DNA of 64,000 bases from the NCBI GenBank assembly GCA_002840435.1, contig PHAT01000006.1, positions 1 through 64,000 of the forward strand, read 5' to 3'. Each line of letters opens with the position of its first letter. The stretch's first letter is position 1. Shown here piece after piece: positions 54,184 to 62,401 of the stretch. This stretch comes from Deltaproteobacteria bacterium HGW-Deltaproteobacteria-6 (GTDB lineage: Bacteria; Desulfobacterota; Syntrophia; Syntrophales; Smithellaceae). The notes below the pieces were generated by a model. It saw only the letters and a program-made list of their open reading frames with translations, did no database searches and had not been told where the DNA came from. Position numbers and translations under genes: made by a program.

Positions 54184-55311
54184 ATGGCAGAAAGAAGAGC
54201 CGCTGAAGTTTTTCCGCCGGGAGAATTTATAAAGGAAGAATTAGAAACGCGCAATTGGAATCAGACTGAATTGGCTGAAATTATTGGACGCCTCCCCAGT
54301 GTGATTAATGAGTTGATTTCTGGGAAGAGAGCTATCAGCCCAGAAATAGCAAAAGCATTAGGTGAAGCGTTTGGAACTAGCGCAGATTATTGGTTAAATT
54401 TGGAAAGCATGTATCAGCTTTGGCATGTTGCGGATACTGGTAATGTTATTTCACGTAGAGCAAGACTTTATAAAATAGCACCAATCAAGGAAATGGTCAA
54501 AAGACATTGGATTGAACCATCTGAAAATATTGATGTTCTTGAAAATACAGTAAAAGGTTTTTTCAAAATAGATGATTTAGATAATCCAATTCAGTTGCCA
54601 TATGCCGCGCGTTGCAGCAGACAAGAAATACCGTCCGCTTCGCTCAACGCATGGTTAGTTAGGGCCAAGCAATTAGCCATTTGTGTAGATGCAAAACCAT
54701 TTTCTGTTAAGTCATTTAGTAATTGTTTAGCACAATTAAAGAAATTAATGCCTAGTTTACAAGAAGTAAGACATGTCCCTAGAATTTTAGCAGAAAATGG
54801 CATTCGTTTCTTAGTATTGGAACACTTGCCGCAGACCAGCGTTGATGGCGTCACTTTCTGGCTTGATAATAAAAGCCCTGTGATTGTTCTTTCCTTGAGA
54901 TCTGATAGGATTGATAATTTTTGGTACACATTGGCACATGAATTAGGACATGTAAAACGAAAGGATGGATTAACGGATGTAATTATAGACACCAACCTTG
55001 TCGGTAATGAATACTATCTTAATGACATACAATCAGAAGCAGAGCAGCAGGCGAATTTATTTGCAGCAGATTTTTTAATTAACCAATCAGATTTGAATAA
55101 TTTTATTGCAAGAGTTCGCCCTCTTTATGGAACTACTAAGATAATTGGATTTGCGCAAAGAATTGGTGTTCACCCTGCCATTGTTATTGGACAACTCCAA
55201 TTTAAGGGAGAAATACCCTGGTCATCGTTTCGGAAAATGTTAGATAAAATGAGACATGTTTTAATCCCATCGGCCTTAACTGATGGATGGGGGCAAACTG
55301 TTACACTATGA
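54184..55311 (+). CDS. HigA-like antitoxin fused to an ImmA/IrrE metallopeptidase domain
   Basis: 375 aa. N-terminal XRE/HigA helix-turn-helix (PPGEFIKEELETRNWNQTELAEIIG, SGKRAISPEIAKALGEAFGTS). From about residue 190 an ImmA/IrrE peptidase domain has WYTLAHELGHVKRK (HExxH) and EQQANLFAADFLI. Fused antitoxins of this kind occur with HigB toxins. The peptidase may control antitoxin stability. It is translated with higB (11-bp gap). Confidence 0.85.
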   Translation: MAERRAAEVFPPGEFIKEELETRNWNQTELAEIIGRLPSVINELISGKRAISPEIAKALGEAFGTSADYWLNLESMYQLWHVADTGNVISRRARLYKIAPIKEMVKRHWIEPSENIDVLENTVKGFFKIDDLDNPIQLPYAARCSRQEIPSASLNAWLVRAKQLAICVDAKPFSVKSFSNCLAQLKKLMPSLQEVRHVPRILAENGIRFLVLEHLPQTSVDGVTFWLDNKSPVIVLSLRSDRIDNFWYTLAHELGHVKRKDGLTDVIIDTNLVGNEYYLNDIQSEAEQQANLFAADFLINQSDLNNFIARVRPLYGTTKIIGFAQRIGVHPAIVIGQLQFKGEIPWSSFRKMLDKMRHVLIPSALTDGWGQTVTL

Positions 55312-55330
55312 GAAAACAAGGAGAAATAGA

Positions 55331-55795
55331 ATGGCTACTTTAGCGAAGCAATTACAAAAGATTGTTGATGCGTATATTGATGATGGTCAGAATTGGCCAG
55401 CCACAACTCGACAAATTGCAGCTTGGGCGGTTTTAAAAAAACTATGGCAGCCACAATCGTCTGCCATTATAGATCAGTGTGCTGATCAGTTAGCACGAGC
55501 CATGCGAGAGGAACATATTATTGATCCGCAAGGCAGGACAGTGCGGGCTAAACATGTAGCAAGAATAAGCAAAAATGGTGAACAGACAGCATTATGGGCA
55601 GACATCAGAACTGCAAAAGCAGAACATATGGAAATTGCCTTTCAACAAAGAAGGCAGCAAGTAGTAGGTGATTGTAGACAGTTAAAAACTGATGTGGATA
55701 GCTTTAATGAAAATAGAAAGCCCGAAAAACCCATACAGATAATTTTTGACTTCACCTACGACATTGAAGAATTACAAGCAGGCTCTAACTTTTAG
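55331..55795 (+). CDS. Hypothetical protein linked to the HigBA-like pair
   Basis: 154 aa from the ATG at 55331 (AAGGAG upstream). An earlier ATG at 55283 overlaps the antitoxin gene. Helical, with ATLAKQLQKIVDAYIDDGQNWPATTRQIAAWAV and RAKHVARI. Looks like a DNA-associated accessory protein, but no domain is recognised. Third gene of the toxin-antitoxin operon. Confidence 0.55.
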   Translation: MATLAKQLQKIVDAYIDDGQNWPATTRQIAAWAVLKKLWQPQSSAIIDQCADQLARAMREEHIIDPQGRTVRAKHVARISKNGEQTALWADIRTAKAEHMEIAFQQRRQQVVGDCRQLKTDVDSFNENRKPEKPIQIIFDFTYDIEELQAGSNF

Positions 55796-56021
55796 ACCAT
55801 CTTGCAGCGGCGGCATTTTCAGCAATCTCTTTCCTCCGCTCAGGGGTTAGTTTATCTTTCCTTGCTTTCCCGCCTTTTAATCCGCCCTTGCGCCCGATTT
55901 CTGCTAGGTACTTAGAAATCTCTGACCGCTCTGGCTGTTCTTCCGATTCTTCGGTAGAAATCCGCACGATTTCAAAAGCTCTTTTGTTTGCGTCTTTGGG
56001 TAAGTTTTTTATTTTCTTCAT
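55785..56021 (-). CDS. Small basic protein with GRKGG-LKGGKAR repeat
   Basis: 78 aa. EISKYLAEIGRKGGLKGGKAR and LTPERRKEIAENAAAARW match a common family of small basic, histone-H1-tail-like proteins. Overlaps the end of the convergent gene by 11 bp. Cargo gene at the right end of the element. Function unknown. Confidence 0.6.
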   Translation of the reverse strand: MKKIKNLPKDANKRAFEIVRISTEESEEQPERSEISKYLAEIGRKGGLKGGKARKDKLTPERRKEIAENAAAARWSKS

Positions 56022-56086
56022 GGCATCAGCATATTAAATATGCATGAGCCGGTCAAGTGTTGAAAAAATCAAACTGAGTCACTACC

Positions 56087-56215
56087 GTTTTGTGTCAGAA
56101 CCCGAGCGGTGGTCATAGATAAGCGCACCAAAGCAAGAATTTTTCGCAGGTCGTCGTACCGTCCGCTGTATCGATAGCGGTGTCTGTATCAGCAGCCATG
56201 GCACTCATCAACCGG
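56087..56215 (-). pseudogene. Third cadA remnant, continuation right of the transposon
   Basis: After the duplicated GTTTTGTG the sequence follows cadA (compare 5795-5915) with small deletions and no open frame. Match fades by about 56215. The next stretch to 56298 shows nothing recognisable. Confidence 0.8.
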
Positions 56216-56298
56216 CAGAGAACGGAACAAGTCCCGTCTCGGATCAACCCAAAGCGGATTTACCGTCTTGTGAAAATACACAGGCTCCCTCTCTATCT

Positions 56299-56348
56299 TG
56301 TTTAGTGTTTAGTTATTGGTTGACACGCAAAATAGAATATGTTACAAA
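56299..56348 (+). promoter_or_regulatory. Promoter/operator of the HTH-ImmA pair
   Basis: TGTTTAGTGTTTAG (56299-56312, two TTTAG half-sites) lies just upstream of a TTGACA (56320-56325), 17 bp, TACAAA (56343-56348). The same 14 bp recur at 57427-57440 before the Ubl operon. Confidence 0.6.
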
Positions 56349-56368
56349 CACGAACAAGGAGAGAATTT

Positions 56369-56716
56369 ATGAGTGAAACACTTGGAGACCGTTTAAAACG
56401 TATGAGGTCTTCGCGGGGGCTCGGTTTACGTGAGACAGCCATCAAAGTTGGTATGTCAGCAACATACCTTTCGCGTGTGGAAAACAACCAAGAAACCAGT
56501 CCCCCAAGCGAAGAGAAAATTCGGAATCTTGCAGACGTGCTCAAAGGCAATTTTGATGAGTTGATGCAACTTGCGGGTCGAATATCCTTTGAGGTCACGG
56601 AACTAATCAAGGCCGATTCAAATATGCCAGCATTTCTCAGGCGATCCAGGGAAAAAAACTTAACCGCCGAGGAATTGATGAAACTACTTGAAAAACAGGA
56701 TACTGAGGATAAATGA
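56369..56716 (+). CDS. XRE-family HTH repressor (CapH-like position)
   Basis: 115 aa from the ATG at 56369 (GGAGAG upstream; 56339 lacks an SD). LGDRLKRMRSSRGLGLRETAIKVGMSATYLSRVEN is the helix-turn-helix. A helical C-terminal part, DEEL-free, ends MKLLEKQDTEDK. It overlaps the next gene by 4 bp. In CBASS loci a HTH protein (CapH) and a peptidase (CapP) form such a pair that controls the defence operon. Confidence 0.85.
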   Translation: MSETLGDRLKRMRSSRGLGLRETAIKVGMSATYLSRVENNQETSPPSEEKIRNLADVLKGNFDELMQLAGRISFEVTELIKADSNMPAFLRRSREKNLTAEELMKLLEKQDTEDK

Positions 56717-57405
56717 GCATAAAAGTTCCCTACAGAAAAATATCTGAGATAGAGACAATGTCACGCGAACTTTTGCATAAGTATGAGGTGTGGAAGAAAC
56801 ACCCATTGGCGCCTCCAATCAATGTAGATGAAATAGTGGAAGGCTACTTCCATATCTCCCTCGAATTCGGGGATTTAAAGCAACATCTTTCGATTCCAGA
56901 TGTCTTAGGGGCTACCTGGTTCGATGAGCAAGTGATACGAATAGACTCTTCACTAGAAACTAAAGAAGGTCGTTTATCTTTCACAATGGCCCACGAGATC
57001 GGACATTGGTGGATGCACCGCCCAATCTATGAAATGGGAAAAGTAACATTCCCACTATTTGCTTACGGACAGGCACCACCATCTGCTGCTGTTGTATGCC
57101 GTATTTCAGGGAAGAAAGAACCGGCAGAGTGGCAGGCGGATCAATTCGCGGCTATGCTTTTGATGCCCGCATCATTATTACGGGCGTCGATATCTTCTAT
57201 TAATGGTTACGAACAAATAAAAATTGAAGGACTTGCAAAACATCTCGGAAATCTTGCTGACAATCCGGACCTTCGTAAAGCAGCCAAGTGTATCATCGAA
57301 ACCAGTTTCAGTAATGTATCAATAGAGGCGATGTGTTATCGGCTCATCGATCTTAAGCTTGTTGTGGATTCGACCCCATCACAGACAGTTTTGTTGAATT
57401 GCTAA
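56713..57405 (+). CDS. ImmA/IrrE-family metallopeptidase (CapP-like)
   Basis: 230 aa. TMAHEIGHWWMH (HExxH zinc site) and EWQADQFAAMLLMP (third ligand region). A Cys in AAVVCRISGKKEP lies between them, reminiscent of the cysteine described for CapP as an inhibitory zinc ligand. It likely cleaves the HTH repressor encoded just upstream. No signal peptide. Confidence 0.82.
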   Translation: MSIKVPYRKISEIETMSRELLHKYEVWKKHPLAPPINVDEIVEGYFHISLEFGDLKQHLSIPDVLGATWFDEQVIRIDSSLETKEGRLSFTMAHEIGHWWMHRPIYEMGKVTFPLFAYGQAPPSAAVVCRISGKKEPAEWQADQFAAMLLMPASLLRASISSINGYEQIKIEGLAKHLGNLADNPDLRKAAKCIIETSFSNVSIEAMCYRLIDLKLVVDSTPSQTVLLNC

Positions 57406-57426
57406 GAAGTGTTTTTTTGTCAATGC

Positions 57427-57440
57427 TGTTTAGTGTTTAG
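57427..57440. promoter_or_regulatory. Second copy of the TGTTTAGTGTTTAG site
   Basis: Identical to 56299-56312, placed 30 bp before the first gene of the Ubl operon. Probably bound by the XRE protein. Confidence 0.55.
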
Positions 57441-57470
57441 GGAACAAATAATTAGAAAGGAGGTGATAAC

Positions 57471-57641
57471 ATGGCAAAAAACCCACCTGTAGGAGATGGG
57501 CACCGGCACGGCGCAGTTAAGGAACGAAGCCAAACCTACAATCCGAACATAGACCGTTGGACCAAGCGTGGACCAGATGGTAAGTTCATGGATCAGAAGG
57601 TTGACGGCGATCCTTTTAAGGGTGTGCGTAAAGAAAAGTGA
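57471..57641 (+). CDS. Small conserved basic protein at the head of the Ubl operon
   Basis: 56 aa with a strong SD (AAAGGAGGTGATAAC). Starts MAKNPPVGDGHRHGAVKERS and ends DGDPFKGVRKEK, with WTKRGPDGKFMD in between. Small proteins of this pattern are common and unnamed and may be DNA- or RNA-associated. Too short for routine gene calling. Confidence 0.65.
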   Translation: MAKNPPVGDGHRHGAVKERSQTYNPNIDRWTKRGPDGKFMDQKVDGDPFKGVRKEK

Positions 57642-57723
57642 AAAAGAAAATGGAGGTATGTCTTCAAAAACATGCCTCCGATTTTTTACCCTAAACAACA
57701 AATTAGAAAAAGGAGAACAACTT

Positions 57724-57993
57724 ATGACTAGCAACCATTCAGAACAGTCCCCCGGCCATAATAAAACTACGATGATTATTATTAACGGTCGGCAGCGTGA
57801 AGTTACCGGAAAAGAAATCACGTATTCCCAGGTTGTTCAAATGGCTTTTCCTGATGACCAGAATAGCGAGACGATAGAATATACTGTAGCCTATGCCAAT
57901 CCACACGGACAAGATGGTACACTGGTTAACGGACAAACAGTTCATATCAAAGAAGGGATGGTATTCAATGTCACCAAAACCAATCGTTCTTGA
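57724..57993 (+). CDS. Ubiquitin-like (multiubiquitin-domain) protein
   Basis: 89 aa from the ATG at 57724 (AAGGAG upstream). A single beta-grasp unit: MIIINGRQREVTGKEITYSQVV, ETIEYTVAYAN and LVNGQTVHIKEGMVFNVTKT. It matches the bacterial multiubiquitin domain, which can occur singly. The C terminus ends TNRS without a Gly-Gly, so any conjugation would need trimming or another chemistry. It overlaps the E1 gene by 26 bp. Confidence 0.75.
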   Translation: MTSNHSEQSPGHNKTTMIIINGRQREVTGKEITYSQVVQMAFPDDQNSETIEYTVAYANPHGQDGTLVNGQTVHIKEGMVFNVTKTNRS

Positions 57994-59176
57994 TCCGGAT
58001 CTTGAACGCCTCCAAAAGGAGGGTTATGAAATTGAAGTTCGGGATGGACATTTATTGGTTCATTCCGTTCCATATGTGAATGCTCAACGCAACGTCCTGC
58101 AAGGAATTATAGTAACCAATCTTAACGGAAATATAGGTAAACTGGGACCGCCTAGCGATCATCAGGTTTGGTTCGCTGGCGAATACCCATGCCATCACAC
58201 AGGAGCTCCCATTGATGGTATTCGCTGTTCCTCGGGCTCGTTTAAGTTCTGGGATGGGTTCGAGGCACAGCACCATTTTTCATGTAAACCTGAAGGGGGC
58301 AGCAATTATCCAGATTATTACTCAAAAGTTAAGAGCTACATATCCATTATTTCGAATGAAGCCAAAGTAATTGATCCGAGTACTACTCCTCTCACATTTA
58401 AAATCATCGTATCGGCTGAACAAGATACCATCTTTCGTTATTGGGATTCAGCATCAAGCAGAGCCAACATTGTTGCTGTCTCTGAAAAACTCCTCATGAA
58501 CAAGGTAGCTATAATTGGCCTTGGAGGCACCGGTTCCTATGTCCTTGATCTTGCCGCAAAGACACCAATTCGAGAAATCCATTTATTTGATGGCGATATC
58601 TTTCATCAGCACAATGCATTCAGGTCACCCGGTGCCCCTTCTATAACCACTCTTCAGGCGAAGCCCGCCAAAGTAGATTACTTTGCAAGCGTCTACAATG
58701 AAATGCGAACCGGCATCGTTCCGCATTGTTGCTATCTTACTGAAGACAATATTGTCGAGCTTACCGGATTCGATTTTGTTTTTATGTGTGTGGATAAAGG
58801 CGCAGTAAGAAGACTGCTGAGTGACTTTTTGCACAACCAAAATATTCCGTTTATTGATGTCGGCATGGAACTCATTATGATACAAGAAGACAATTGTATT
58901 TTGGGTACATGCCGCGCCACCTTGAGCACTCCAGAGAGAAATGATCATTTTGAAAGACGTGCACCGATGGGTAACGAAAGCGGTAATGATCTTTACAAAA
59001 GCAATATTCAGGTTGCAGACATGAATGCCTTGAATGCAACACTTGCTGTTATAAAGTGGAAACAGTATTATGGCTTTTATCAGGACGTTTACAAATTTCA
59101 CCATACAACCTACTCTGTAAATGCACATTCCCTGACACGGGACGAGATAACAGGAATGAGTGATACAACCCCATGA
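57968..59176 (+). CDS. ThiF/E1-like enzyme with N-terminal E2-like (DUF6791-type) domain
   Basis: 402 aa from the ATG at 57968. N-terminal 140 residues: HSVPYVNAQRNVLQGII, WFAGEYPCHHTGAPIDGI and AQHHFSCKPEG, as in DUF6791 domains next to ThiF. From about 170 an adenylating fold: KVAIIGLGGTGSYVLDLAA, EIHLFDGDIFHQHNAFR and FVFMCVDKGAVRRLL. It would activate the ubiquitin-like protein. Bacterial Ubl-E1 systems are linked to phage defence. Confidence 0.8.
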   Translation: MSPKPIVLDPDLERLQKEGYEIEVRDGHLLVHSVPYVNAQRNVLQGIIVTNLNGNIGKLGPPSDHQVWFAGEYPCHHTGAPIDGIRCSSGSFKFWDGFEAQHHFSCKPEGGSNYPDYYSKVKSYISIISNEAKVIDPSTTPLTFKIIVSAEQDTIFRYWDSASSRANIVAVSEKLLMNKVAIIGLGGTGSYVLDLAAKTPIREIHLFDGDIFHQHNAFRSPGAPSITTLQAKPAKVDYFASVYNEMRTGIVPHCCYLTEDNIVELTGFDFVFMCVDKGAVRRLLSDFLHNQNIPFIDVGMELIMIQEDNCILGTCRATLSTPERNDHFERRAPMGNESGNDLYKSNIQVADMNALNATLAVIKWKQYYGFYQDVYKFHHTTYSVNAHSLTRDEITGMSDTTP

Positions 59177-59601
59177 AACGATCATCAATTACTCCAGTAT
59201 TTGTGGATATTATTCCAGACCGGCTGGAAGAAGGATATTTATATATTTGTGAGCGCTATAAGACGGTTGCCCATAAATGCTGCTGCGGATGCGGAGAAGA
59301 GGTTATAACACCGCTATCTCCTGCAGACTGGACTATACGCGTGCTGGGAAAAACAGTTTCACTTATTCCCTCCATAGGTAACTGGAGTTTTGCGTGTAAG
59401 TCTCATTACTGGATTTCCAACAACAAGGTTTTATGGGCGAGTAAGTTATCCGCACGGCAGATTGACCAAGTCAAAGCACGAGACAAGGCGGATAAGAAAG
59501 CCTATATTGTGGCCATCAACAAACAAAAAGAAAGACAGGTGAAGCCAATTTCGTTTGTGGCAAGGGTCTGGCAAGCTTTCAAGCATTGGTGGAAATCATA
59601 A
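59173..59601 (+). CDS. DUF6527-family protein of the Ubl operon
   Basis: 142 aa. CCCGCGEEVITPLSPADWTI forms a zinc-knuckle-like cluster, then GNWSFACKSHYWISNNKVLWA. This layout is DUF6527, often found beside ThiF/Ubl genes. Overlaps the E1 stop by 4 bp (ATGA). Role unknown; substrate recognition or deconjugation can only be guessed. The next 126 bp up to the coming gene hold no feature. Confidence 0.75.
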   Translation: MKRSSITPVFVDIIPDRLEEGYLYICERYKTVAHKCCCGCGEEVITPLSPADWTIRVLGKTVSLIPSIGNWSFACKSHYWISNNKVLWASKLSARQIDQVKARDKADKKAYIVAINKQKERQVKPISFVARVWQAFKHWWKS

Positions 59602-59760
59602 AAAATGAACTTTTTCCAAGAAACATCCTTATCTAGCTATTTACACTGAGGTTGAATGTTGCGAGATTAATACTGACAACCACCGGAAATATAAGTTCTC
59701 CATCAATTTATTTGATGGGAGGTTTTTGTGCTCATGCCAAAAACACAAAAGGAGATAAGC

Positions 59761-62337
59761 ATGAAAAAGACTTTTATGATCGTCATCCTATTGGTTATTT
59801 CCATATTATCAATTTATTCCGCACAGCCTGATCTAATCTATGCCCATGGCAAGGCATCATCCACTGAAGAAGGCATATATCCCACTGGACCGACATGCTC
59901 AAAATTATCCACTGCCAAGTGGGAGGATATCAGTCTTTATGATCTGACCTACGGTTGTATGCCGGCTGGATGGGATACCTTTTTTAAGACAGATGACGTA
60001 CGCGAGCAGATAAGCAATATCTCCGACGCAATAACGCATCAGGTCAAACAAGGGTATAGGATAGGCCCTGCGATCGGGAACACCTTCAGGGCGTTGTACC
60101 TTGTTAAGCCAGATGAAGTAAAAGCCGTTATCATGGGACAAGACCCGGCTCCTCAACCAGGTCTGGCCACAGGCCTGGCATTTTCGACAGAACCCAATGT
60201 ACCTTCATCAAAAGTAGCTTCAATACAGCGCGTCCTTCTCGAAGCGCAAAACGAAGGTTTCTGCATAAATCTCAACAACGGAGATTTGAAAAAATGGACG
60301 GATGACGGTTTATTGCTGCTGAATATGGCTCTTTCTATCCCCTGCCCTCCGGATGAACAGAGTTGCACGATCGGCGGGCATATAGCTTTATGGGGCGTCT
60401 TTACGGATCATCTGGTTAATTACATCGACAACAATGCAGGCGCCGCCGCATTCATCTTATGGGGCAGCAAATCCGGCGAGTACGGGAAAAATGTTAAAAA
60501 CAAAGCTCATAAAGTCCTCAAGGGTGGTCATCCGTCCCCGAGGGTTTCAGGAGCAAATTTCTTTTGTAAGAATTATTTCAACTGCACGAACAAATGGCTG
60601 ACGGCAAACGGCCGTAAACCGATCGACTGGAAATTAAAAGATACCTGCAGCAAATCAAAACCCTGTATCTGGGCCTGGCATAGCGGAACAGGAACATCAA
60701 CATGCAGTAAAGAATGCTCCCTTAAGGATTGTGACGTAGCAAAAGTTCCAGAGATGGCAATACCTTTAACAGCCACGAGAGGCGGTAATGATCCGGAGGT
60801 TGTCCAATGCAAAAAACTGGAACCACCTAAACAGGGGGTATGTTCAGTCACACAAGGAAATGACTCTATCCTGATCAGTGGGAATATTCTGGCGCCGTCG
60901 AAAGTATATGCCGGCGGCGATGTCCTTATCAAAGACGGAATGATCGCCTGTGTCGGATGCGACTGTAGCAGCGGTTTAGCGGAAAAACCGACAAAGATCT
61001 CGTGTGCAAACGGTGTCGTATCTCCCGGCCTGATCAATGCCCACGACCACATCACATACAACCAGAACTTCCCGGCGGACTGGGGCAGCATACGCTATGA
61101 CCACCGCAATGTCTGGCGGAAGGGCGGTGATTCCGGTCATCCAATAATACCGTCCAACAAGGGTCGGGATAATCAGTTCCCATGGTCCGAATTACGACAG
61201 GTGCTGTCAGGCACCACATCCGTTGCAGGATCGGGAGGGGCAAAGGGATTACTGCGTAACCTAGACAAGGATGAACTCCTTGAGGGCCTCAAAGCGAAGA
61301 AGGTGTTTTACAGCACATTTCCATTGGGGGACGTTGACGGCGTCATGCACACCAATGACTGCAACTATCCCAAAATTGACAGTCCTTCTGTTGTCCTTGC
61401 TGACCAGTGTTACTTGCCGCATGTGGCCGAAGGTGTCAACCAGGCTGCAAACAACGAGATACGTTGCATGAACGAAAGCAAACTTATAACGTCCGAAAGC
61501 GCATTCATACATGCAGTCGGAGCTTCAGGCAAAGATGCCTATCTTTTAAAAGAAAAAGGAACTTCCATAATCTGGTCGCCCCGATCGAACATATCTCTAT
61601 ACGGGAATACTGCCCTGGTAACCATGTACAAAACCCTGGGATTAAATATTGCACTCAGTACGGACTGGACTCCTTCAGGCTCCATCAATCTCTTAAGAGA
61701 ACTCAAATGCGCAGACTCCTTCAACTCCGATTATTTGGCGAAAACGTTTTCCGATAAGGACCTGTGGAATATGGTCACTGCCAATCCGGCAGATGCCCTT
61801 AAGTTGTCCGATAAAATCGGGAGATTGCAGAAAGACATGGTGGCGGATATTGCCATTTACGACGGATCATCGCGATCCAATGTCTATCGAGCAATTATTG
61901 ATGCCGACGTTGAACACGTGGCACTTGCTCTTAGAGGAGAAATGCCACTATATGGCGATACCAATATAATGCAGTCTATTCCGAATGGTCAGCAAGGATG
62001 TGAGCCTTTCCCCAGCGGAATAAAAGGGCGGCAAAAGACGGTCTGTATTGAGAGAGAAATCGGGATAGACTTTAATGCCCTTCAAAACAACAATAAGGAC
62101 TCATACCCGTTGTTTTTCTCCGGCGTTCCGACAGGTGAACCGACGTGCGTTCCCTCCAGACCGAACGAATACACAGGCAAAAAAACGCCCGCCGACTGGG
62201 ACGGTGACGGAATTCCAAACGAAAAGGACAACTGTCCGTATATTTTTAATCCAATCCGGCCAATGGACAACGGTGCACAGGCGGACTGCAACAAAGACGG
62301 TATTGGCGATGCTTGTGATCCAAAGCCGTGCAGTTGA
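59761..62337 (+). CDS. Exported fusion: uracil-DNA-glycosylase-like domain + amidohydrolase + TSP3-like repeats
   Basis: 858 aa from the ATG at 59761 (AAAAGGAG upstream). Signal peptide (residues 1-21 or so). Residues about 60-290 are family-1 UDG-like: GQDPAPQPGLATGLAFS (Asp128, with Ala130 replacing the usual Tyr of GQDPYH), LLLLNMALSI (Asn188), GGHPSPRVSG (His257) and a PIDW end. Residues about 360-750 are an amidohydrolase: NAHDHITYN (H428, H430), LPHVAEG (H554, E557), FIHAVG (H584) and LSTDWTPSG (D635), the full ATZ/TRZ-type metal set. The last 50 residues have DWDGDGIPNEKDNCP and CNKDGIGDACD, calcium-binding TSP3-like. Why a base-excision enzyme would be exported is unclear. Confidence 0.82.
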   Translation: MKKTFMIVILLVISILSIYSAQPDLIYAHGKASSTEEGIYPTGPTCSKLSTAKWEDISLYDLTYGCMPAGWDTFFKTDDVREQISNISDAITHQVKQGYRIGPAIGNTFRALYLVKPDEVKAVIMGQDPAPQPGLATGLAFSTEPNVPSSKVASIQRVLLEAQNEGFCINLNNGDLKKWTDDGLLLLNMALSIPCPPDEQSCTIGGHIALWGVFTDHLVNYIDNNAGAAAFILWGSKSGEYGKNVKNKAHKVLKGGHPSPRVSGANFFCKNYFNCTNKWLTANGRKPIDWKLKDTCSKSKPCIWAWHSGTGTSTCSKECSLKDCDVAKVPEMAIPLTATRGGNDPEVVQCKKLEPPKQGVCSVTQGNDSILISGNILAPSKVYAGGDVLIKDGMIACVGCDCSSGLAEKPTKISCANGVVSPGLINAHDHITYNQNFPADWGSIRYDHRNVWRKGGDSGHPIIPSNKGRDNQFPWSELRQVLSGTTSVAGSGGAKGLLRNLDKDELLEGLKAKKVFYSTFPLGDVDGVMHTNDCNYPKIDSPSVVLADQCYLPHVAEGVNQAANNEIRCMNESKLITSESAFIHAVGASGKDAYLLKEKGTSIIWSPRSNISLYGNTALVTMYKTLGLNIALSTDWTPSGSINLLRELKCADSFNSDYLAKTFSDKDLWNMVTANPADALKLSDKIGRLQKDMVADIAIYDGSSRSNVYRAIIDADVEHVALALRGEMPLYGDTNIMQSIPNGQQGCEPFPSGIKGRQKTVCIEREIGIDFNALQNNNKDSYPLFFSGVPTGEPTCVPSRPNEYTGKKTPADWDGDGIPNEKDNCPYIFNPIRPMDNGAQADCNKDGIGDACDPKPCS

Positions 62338-62401
62338 TTGCAATGGCATTTCATCCGCTTATTGCAAATATATCATTATGGAATATATTGATAAAATTTA
62401 A

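Larger units (their letters stand above)
52333..56086. mobile_element. IS1-family-like element with passenger genes, 3754 bp
   Basis: Ends are inverted repeats GGTAGTGACTCATTTTGA (52333-52350) and GGTAGTGACTCAGTTTGA (complement of 56069-56086), 17 of 18 identical. An exact 8-bp target duplication GTTTTGTG lies at 52325-52332 and 56087-56094. Joining the flanks restores the cadA sequence (compare 5770-5800). Inside are a decayed IS1-type transposase, a HigB/HigA-type toxin-antitoxin, two small zinc-ribbon-like ORFs and two further small genes. A typical IS1 is under 1 kb, so most of this element is cargo. Confidence 0.88.
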
